Below, in pieces: positions 5,760-9,637 of a DNA stretch of 9,637 nt. Every line of letters begins with the position of its first letter. Position 1 is the stretch's first letter. The notes under the pieces were generated by a model, which was not told the origin of the DNA, did no database searches, and worked only from the letters and a program-made list of their open reading frames with translations. Position numbers and translations under genes: made by a program. The stretch covers positions 1 through 9,637 of the forward strand of contig DATBKW010000041.1 of NCBI GenBank assembly GCA_036555665.1, given 5' to 3'. The DNA comes from JAOPZW01 sp036555665. Its GTDB lineage: Bacteria; Actinomycetota; Thermoleophilia; Solirubrobacterales; Solirubrobacteraceae.

Positions 5760-6498
5760 GGGCTCGGGCCTGGCCTACCTGGACGGCGCGGTGCACGAGA
5801 TCGGCGCCGGGGACACCATCGTCTACCTCGCCGGCGGCCCGCTGCACACCGTCATCGCAGGGCCGGAAGGTTTGTCGGTGCTCGCCTATGGCGAGAACCG
5901 CGAGCCCGCGCTCACGCGCCTGCCGCGCGCCGGCATGGTCCGCCGCGGCGGCCTGTGGCTGGACGCCTCGCCCGACGATCCGCTCGAGCGCGAGGCGGCG
6001 GCCGGCCCGCTGGAGCTGCCCGAGCCCACGCCGCGCCCGCCGTGCATCGTCGCGCTGGCGGACGTCGAGGTCGAGACCGAGGAGGTCGGCGAGGTCGCCA
6101 CCACCGAGCGCGACGTCGCGAGCGCCGCCAGCTCGGTCCGCAGCGGCCTGCGCCACAACGTCGTGCCGCCGGGCAAGCTCAACTGCCCGCCACACTGGCA
6201 CGCCGGCGAGCACGAGCTGTTCGTCGTCCTCGAGGGCGGCGGCACGCTGCTGCTCTACGACAACGGCGGCGAGCTCGCCGAGGAGCGCGCGCTGCGCGCC
6301 GGCCACTGCGTCTCGTGCCCGGCCGGCATGCGCCTGGCCCACGCGCTGCGCGCCGGCGACGAGGGCATGACCTACCTCGCCTACGGCACGCGCGACACGA
6401 GCGAGATCGTCTACTACCCGCGCTCGAAGAAGGCGTGGCTGGGCCGCGTCCTGGTTCGCCTCGACCTGGTCGACGACTACTGGGAGGGCGAGGTCTGA
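5566..6498 (+). CDS. Bicupin protein 2 (tandem paralogue)
   Basis: This 310-residue protein is a paralogue of the preceding one. Domain A carries PVHQHTSEEEIFFVLEGSG (H52, H54, Glu 57-59) and GDTIVYLAGGPLH (H94). Domain B carries CPPHWHAGEHELFVVLEGGG (H210, H212, Glu 215 or 217) and LAHAL (H259). The end SEIVYYPRSKKAW...DDYWEGEV repeats the first protein's C-terminal signature. The two probably form homo- or hetero-oligomers, but no substrate can be assigned; shared operon and full metal sets suggest both are active. The ATG start is set by the ATGA overlap. Its last codons also supply the SD for the next gene. Confidence 0.88.
   Translation: MTLAHWDDVEPEVRDVGEMRARFRALGEAAGAGAVGVSLIDVEPGCRAGPVHQHTSEEEIFFVLEGSGLAYLDGAVHEIGAGDTIVYLAGGPLHTVIAGPEGLSVLAYGENREPALTRLPRAGMVRRGGLWLDASPDDPLEREAAAGPLELPEPTPRPPCIVALADVEVETEEVGEVATTERDVASAASSVRSGLRHNVVPPGKLNCPPHWHAGEHELFVVLEGGGTLLLYDNGGELAEERALRAGHCVSCPAGMRLAHALRAGDEGMTYLAYGTRDTSEIVYYPRSKKAWLGRVLVRLDLVDDYWEGEV
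6482..6487 (+). promoter_or_regulatory. SD site supporting a CTG start of the first ArsA-type gene
   Basis: GGGAGG ends 7 bases before CTG 6495, an ideal spacing. The only nearby alternative, GTG 6519, has no purine-rich stretch before it and would cut into the first beta-strand. Confidence 0.6.
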
Positions 6499-7382
6499 CC
6501 CTGCTCGACCGCGACCTCGTGGTCGTCACCGGCAAGGGCGGGGTGGGCAAGACGACGGTGGCCGCCGCGCTCGGGCTCGTCGCCGCGCGCCGCGGCCTGC
6601 GCACGATCGTCGCCGAGGTCGCGCGCCGCGACGACGTCTCCCGGGCTCTCGGCGGCGAGGGCATCCAGGAGGAGGAGCTGGCGCCCGGCCTGCACCACTT
6701 CTCGATCGATCCCGAGCGCGCGATGGAGCTGTACCTCACCGACCAGCTCCCGCCCGGTCTGGCCGACGTCCTCGCCTCCAGCCGCACGTTCTCCTACCTG
6801 GCCGCCGCGACGCCGGGCATGCGCGAGCTGCTGACGGTCGGCCGCGTCTGGGAGCTCGCGCAGGACGACCGCCGCACGCCCGGCGCGCACGCATACGACC
6901 TCGTCGTCCTGGACGCTCCCGCGACCGGGCACGGCGTCGCCGTGCTGAGCGCGCCGCGGACTTTCGCGCAGGTCGCGCGCGTCGGGCGCATCGCCCGTCA
7001 GGGCCGTACGATCGACGCGATGGTCTCCGATCCGGCACGGACCGCGGTCGTCGCGGTGGCGCGGCCCGAGGAGATGCCGGTCAACGAGACGCTGGCGCTG
7101 CAGGATGCGCTGCGCGCCGAGGTCGGCCTCGACCTCGGCCTGGTCGTCGCCAACGGCATGCTGCCCCAGCGCTTCAGCGCGGCCGAGGCGCGCGCGCTCG
7201 AGGGCGCGCCGGACTGCGCCGAGGTGCGCGCGGCGCGCCACGCCCACGCCCGGGCCGCCGCCCAGCGCGCCCAGCTGCGGCGCCTGCGGCGCCGCGCACG
7301 GGCCCGGGTGGCGACGCTGCCGTTCGTCTTCGACGGCGATCACCTCGACCGGCTGGCCCGCGAGCTGGAGCGAGCGCTGTGA
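6495..7382 (+). CDS. Get3/ArsA-type ATPase subunit A (BagA-like)
   Basis: A P-loop ATPase of the ArsA/Get3 group, 295 residues. With CTG 6495 as Met1, the deviant Walker A GKGGVGKTT lies at 13-21 with signature Lys14 and Lys19, and switch II is VVLDAPATGHG (D140). TPGMRELLTVGRVWEL (106-121) matches the family's central helix. The Get3 zinc CxxC and the arsenite-binding Cys set of ArsA are absent, so an arsenic pump role is unlikely. Pairing with a second ATPase matches M. tuberculosis Rv3679-Rv3680, Get3 homologues named BagA/BagB, which suggests a heterodimer handling hydrophobic or membrane-protein clients; that role is inferred. No ATG/GTG fits the N-terminus: CTG overlaps the cupin stop as CTGA and has a good SD. 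The stop overlaps the next start as GTGA. Confidence 0.85.
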   Translation: MTLLDRDLVVVTGKGGVGKTTVAAALGLVAARRGLRTIVAEVARRDDVSRALGGEGIQEEELAPGLHHFSIDPERAMELYLTDQLPPGLADVLASSRTFSYLAAATPGMRELLTVGRVWELAQDDRRTPGAHAYDLVVLDAPATGHGVAVLSAPRTFAQVARVGRIARQGRTIDAMVSDPARTAVVAVARPEEMPVNETLALQDALRAEVGLDLGLVVANGMLPQRFSAAEARALEGAPDCAEVRAARHAHARAAAQRAQLRRLRRRARARVATLPFVFDGDHLDRLARELERAL

Positions 7383-8476
7383 GGGCGCGCCTGGAAGGCA
7401 AGCGGATCGTCATCTGCGCCGGCTCGGGCGGCGTCGGCAAGACGACGACGTCAGCGGCCCTCGCGATGGGGCTCGCGGCGGAGGGCGCGCGCGTGGCCGT
7501 GGTGACGATCGACCCGGCCCGGCGGCTGGCCGACGCCCTCGGCGTCGACGAACTGGGCAACGAGCCGCACCTCGTCGATCCCGAGCGGTTGGTCGGCCAC
7601 GGCATCGAGGTGCGCGGCGAGCTGTGGGCGATGATGCTCGACGCCAAGCGCACCTTCGACGAGCTGATCGAGCGCCTCGCGCCCGACGAGCGCAGCCGCG
7701 ACGAGGTGCTCTCCAACCGCATCTACCAGCAGCTCTCGAGCGCGGTCGCCGGCTCGCAGGAGTTCACGGCGGTGGCCAAGCTCTACGAGCTCGACCGCTC
7801 GGGCCTCTACGACGTGCTCGTCCTGGACACGCCGCCGTCGCGCAACGCGCTGGACTTCCTCGACGCTCCCGACCGGCTCACCGGGTTCCTCGAAGGCCGC
7901 GCGCTGCGCGTCTTCCTCGCGCCCACCGGCCTGGCCGCCCGCGTGGTCGGCCGCGGCACGGGCGTCGTCTTCTCGGTGCTCAAGCGCCTGACCGGCGTGG
8001 ACCTGCTCGACGATCTCGGCGTCTTCTTCCGCTCGCTGGGCGGGCTGCTCGAGGGCTTCAAGGAGCGCGCGGCGGGCGTCAAGGCGCTGCTGGCCGACGA
8101 GCGCACCACGTTCATCGTCATCACCTCACCCGAGCACGAGCCGGTCGAGGAGGCGATCTTCTTCGCCGGCAAGCTGCGCGACGCGGGGATGCCCTTCGGC
8201 GGCCTGGTCGTCAACCGCTTCCACCCGCTCGACGGCGGGCCGCCCGAGGCGGACGTCGACGCGCTGACCGCCGCCCTCGGCGACGCCAAGCTCGCCGCCA
8301 AGGTCGCGCGCGCCTACGCGGAGGAGCGCACGCTGGCCCAGCGCGACCAGGCGGCGCTCGAGCACCTGCGCCGCGAGACGGGCGAGGACGATCCGATCGT
8401 CATCCCGCAGCTCGACGGCGACGTCCACGACGTGGACGGTTTGGTGGCAATCCATCGGTACCTGTTCGCGGACTAG
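7379..8476 (+). CDS. Get3/ArsA-type ATPase subunit B (BagB-like)
   Basis: This 365-residue partner ATPase has Walker A GSGGVGKTT (15-23), switch I TIDPARRLADALG (43-55) and switch II LVLDTPPSRNALDFL (147-161, D150). The signature lysine of the deviant Walker A (KGGVGKT) is Ser16 here; I recall the same GSGGVGKT form in Rv3680, so it looks like a family trait rather than damage. If so, only the A subunit donates that lysine across the dimer and the two sites would be unequal. Residues about 175-235 form a hydrophobic, amphipathic stretch (VFLAPTGLAARVVGRG, GVFFRSLGGLLEGF), as expected of a client-binding insert in Get3-like proteins. GTG start, SD GGAG (7367-7370) eight bases ahead. The TAG stop coincides with the left CTAG of the inverted-repeat element. 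Confidence 0.88.
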   Translation: MRARLEGKRIVICAGSGGVGKTTTSAALAMGLAAEGARVAVVTIDPARRLADALGVDELGNEPHLVDPERLVGHGIEVRGELWAMMLDAKRTFDELIERLAPDERSRDEVLSNRIYQQLSSAVAGSQEFTAVAKLYELDRSGLYDVLVLDTPPSRNALDFLDAPDRLTGFLEGRALRVFLAPTGLAARVVGRGTGVVFSVLKRLTGVDLLDDLGVFFRSLGGLLEGFKERAAGVKALLADERTTFIVITSPEHEPVEEAIFFAGKLRDAGMPFGGLVVNRFHPLDGGPPEADVDALTAALGDAKLAAKVARAYAEERTLAQRDQAALEHLRRETGEDDPIVIPQLDGDVHDVDGLVAIHRYLFAD

Positions 8477-8659
8477 TGGGTCTTCTCGTGACGTTGCGCC
8501 GGAAACCCCGGGATGCCGGCGCCGTCAGGCAAGGACGGGGCACCGACGGCGAAGCCGTTGGTCCCGAAGGAATGCCGAGGCAATCGAGGGTCGAGGACGC
8601 CGCCTGGCGGTTATCGGCGCCCGGGGTTTCCGGTGAAACGTTGCGAGAAGGCCCACTAG
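8473..8659 (+). mobile_element. MITE-like or structured-RNA element with 40-base inverted repeats
   Basis: Left arm 8473-8512 and right arm 8620-8659 pair at 35 of 40 positions. Four of the five exceptions (8481/8651, 8489/8643, 8490/8642, 8498/8634) become G-U pairs in the plus-strand RNA, leaving one G/A mismatch (8496/8636). Both ends carry CTAG, so it can be read as a 179-bp element (8477-8655) with termini TGGG(T/C)CTTCTCG flanked by a 4-base CTAG duplication. Removing 8477-8659 would leave ArsA-B and PP2C 11 bases apart with an AGGG SD in place, which supports insertion. The core has further hairpins and no ORF of note. Alternatives: a cis-acting RNA switch or attenuator upstream of PP2C. 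I could not match it to a known riboswitch. Confidence 0.6.
8538..8565 (+). other. Internal hairpin of the inverted-repeat element
   Basis: ACCGACGGC - GAA - GCCGTTGGT (8542-8562) forms nine pairs including one G-U, extended by GGG/CCC across a single bulged C. As in the outer stem, the one non-Watson-Crick pair is G-U only in the plus-strand sense. It has no following T-tract, so it is not a classical terminator. Confidence 0.6.
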
Positions 8660-8662
8660 GGT
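8657..8662 (+). promoter_or_regulatory. -10-like box and/or SD of the PP2C gene
   Basis: TAGGGT sits 8 bases before GTG 8671. It can serve as a -10 box of a nearly leaderless transcript, and its AGGG (8658-8661), 9 bases from the GTG, can serve as an SD. It straddles the right edge of the inverted-repeat element, so folding of that element would partly cover it. Confidence 0.4.
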
Positions 8663-8670
8663 GCCGGCGT

Positions 8671-9417
8671 GTGGCCGAGCTGAGCTTTTGGTGTGCGGTC
8701 CGCTCCGACGTCGGGCGGGTGCGCGCCAACAACGAGGACGCGGTCTTCGCCAGCCCGCGGCTGGCGGCGGTGGCCGACGGCGTCGGTGGGGCGGCGGCGG
8801 GCGAGGTCGCCAGCCGGGCGGTCATCGACGCGCTCGTGCACCTCGACAAGTGCCGGCTGCGGCAGCCGCTTCCCGCCGCGCTCGCCGAGGCGGTCGCCTC
8901 GGGCAACGACGCCGTGGGCTTCATCGCTCGCTGCCGCCCGTCCATGGCGGGCATGAGCACGACGCTGACCGCGGTCGCGCTCGGCGACCAGGGCTACGTC
9001 GTCGCCAATGTCGGCGACTCGCGCACCTACCTGCTGCGCGACGGCGAGCTGAGGCCGCTCACCCGCGACGACAGCTTCGTGCAGCTCATGCTCGACAGCG
9101 GCGAGCTTACGCCGGCCGAGGCGCTGGCCCACCCGCGCCGATCGCTCGTCCTCCAGGCGCTCGACGGCGACCCGGGCCGGCGACCGACGATGACGACGCT
9201 CGCGGCGCGGCTCGGCGATCGCCTCCTGCTGTGCTCGGACGGCCTCACGGACTTGGTGGAGGAGACCGCGATCGCGGAGGAGCTCGGCGAGCCGGCGCCC
9301 GCCCGCTGCGCCGAGCGACTCGTCGAGCTCGCGCTCGCGGCGGGCGGGCGCGACAACGTGTCGGCCGTCGTCGCCGACGTCGTCGCCCGGCGAGATCCGC
9401 GGGCCGCGTGGTCGTGA
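8671..9417 (+). CDS. PP2C-type Ser/Thr protein phosphatase (soluble)
   Basis: A metal-dependent phosphatase that removes phosphate from Ser/Thr on proteins, opposing PknB-type kinases. All PP2C motifs are present in 248 residues: RANNEDAVF (18-26, D23), ADGVGG (35-40, D36), the GMSTTL strand (94-99), VGDSRTYLL (114-122), TRDDS (131-135), LLCSDGLTD (187-195, D190) and GRDNVSAVV (226-234, D228), giving a full Mn/Mg site. No membrane segment or extra domain follows, unlike PstP of mycobacteria, so it is a cytosolic catalytic domain alone. The start is GTG 8671, where homology begins; the frame is open further upstream but that part crosses the inverted-repeat element and is not protein-like. No kinase gene lies in the window. 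It ends in a TGATG overlap with the next gene. Confidence 0.92.
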   Translation: MAELSFWCAVRSDVGRVRANNEDAVFASPRLAAVADGVGGAAAGEVASRAVIDALVHLDKCRLRQPLPAALAEAVASGNDAVGFIARCRPSMAGMSTTLTAVALGDQGYVVANVGDSRTYLLRDGELRPLTRDDSFVQLMLDSGELTPAEALAHPRRSLVLQALDGDPGRRPTMTTLAARLGDRLLLCSDGLTDLVEETAIAEELGEPAPARCAERLVELALAAGGRDNVSAVVADVVARRDPRAAWS

Positions 9418-9637
9418 TGGCCGACTCCCGGCATGACGCGGTCATCGTCGGCGGCGGGCACAACGGCCTCGTCGCGGCGGCCTACCTCGGCCGCGCGGGC
9501 CGGTCGGTGCTGGTGCTCGAGCGGCGCGACCACGTCGGGGGCGCGGCGGTCTCCGAGCGCCCGTGGCCGGGCGTCGATGCCCGGCTGTCGCGCTACGCCT
9601 ATCTGGTCAGCCTGCTGCCGCAGCGGATCGTCGACGA
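9417..9637 (+). CDS. FAD-dependent oxidoreductase, phytoene desaturase/PYROXD2-like (partial)
   Basis: Only the first 73 residues are in the window. They hold the Rossmann dinucleotide site VIVGGGHNGLVAAAYL (9-24), the acidic ribose-binding Glu35 ending the second strand (VLVLE), and the RRDHVGGAAVSE motif typical of CrtI/amine-oxidase-like flavoenzymes. ARLSRYAYLVSLLPQ that follows resembles the PYROXD2/COG1233 branch more than true carotenoid desaturases. The substrate is unknown. The ATG overlaps the PP2C stop by one base (TGATG); GTG 9414 is in frame and also possible. It looks like the next gene of the rightward operon. Confidence 0.85.
   Translation, partial: MADSRHDAVIVGGGHNGLVAAAYLGRAGRSVLVLERRDHVGGAAVSERPWPGVDARLSRYAYLVSLLPQRIVD

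Noticed and set aside
6495..8476. Arsenite pump ATPase (ArsA) function
   Set aside because: The arsenite-binding cysteines are missing and no arsB, arsR or arsD lies nearby; the paired Get3-like reading fits better.
8473..8659. Cyclic-di-AMP riboswitch, 6S RNA, tmRNA, RNase P or an integron attC site
   Set aside because: Length or hairpin shape is superficially similar in places, but none of the conserved core bases I know of those families are present.
7105..8670. Possible N-terminal extension of the PP2C through the inverted-repeat element and ArsA-B
   Set aside because: The frame is open, but the translation is a low-complexity out-of-frame reading of ArsA-B; PP2C homology starts at GTG 8671.
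1..9637. CRISPR arrays, tRNA or rRNA genes, intact transposases
   Set aside because: No regularly spaced repeats, no cloverleaf or rRNA signature and no transposase reading frame were seen.

Overview
The window is very GC-rich, almost gap-free DNA with GTG and probably CTG starts, stop/start overlaps at most junctions and TANNNT-type leaderless promoters. Together with an acVLRF1-type release factor and a Get3/ArsA pair of the kind found in mycobacteria, this points to an actinobacterium. The gene mix suggests a deep-branching class such as Thermoleophilia (Solirubrobacterales), but that placement is inferred from gene content, not proven.

Minus strand, 4616 down to 1: an unrecognised 220-residue protein; then, after a 96-base gap holding a palindrome and a small hairpin, a tight run parA - ftsZ - acVLRF1-like hydrolase - gamma-glutamyltranspeptidase (GGT). 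ftsZ starts inside parA from a perfect Shine-Dalgarno (SD) sequence. The next two junctions are 4-base overlaps (CTGA and GTGA). The ParA has no ParB in the window, and the FtsZ carries an unusual disordered N-terminal extension of about 140 residues. GGT runs off the left edge just after its catalytic Thr-Thr-His motif.

Plus strand, 4649 to the right edge: two tandem bicupin paralogues, then two Get3/ArsA-type ATPases (BagA/BagB-like), all joined by 4-base overlaps (ATGA, CTGA, GTGA). These are followed by a roughly 180-bp imperfect inverted-repeat element, a soluble PP2C protein phosphatase, and the start of a CrtI/PYROXD2-like FAD oxidoreductase that overlaps the phosphatase by one base. 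The two gene sets diverge from a 32-bp region containing back-to-back -10 boxes.

How the genes may work together: parA and ftsZ look like a translationally coupled cell-division module. The rightward operon joins metal-binding cupins of unknown substrate to a probable heterodimeric client-handling ATPase and a phosphatase; its pathway cannot be read from sequence. The most unusual items are the inverted-repeat element at 8473-8659, whose mismatches are nearly all G-U compatible in the plus-strand RNA; two genes that appear to start with CTG in a CTGA overlap; and the orphan ParA coupled to an N-terminally extended FtsZ.
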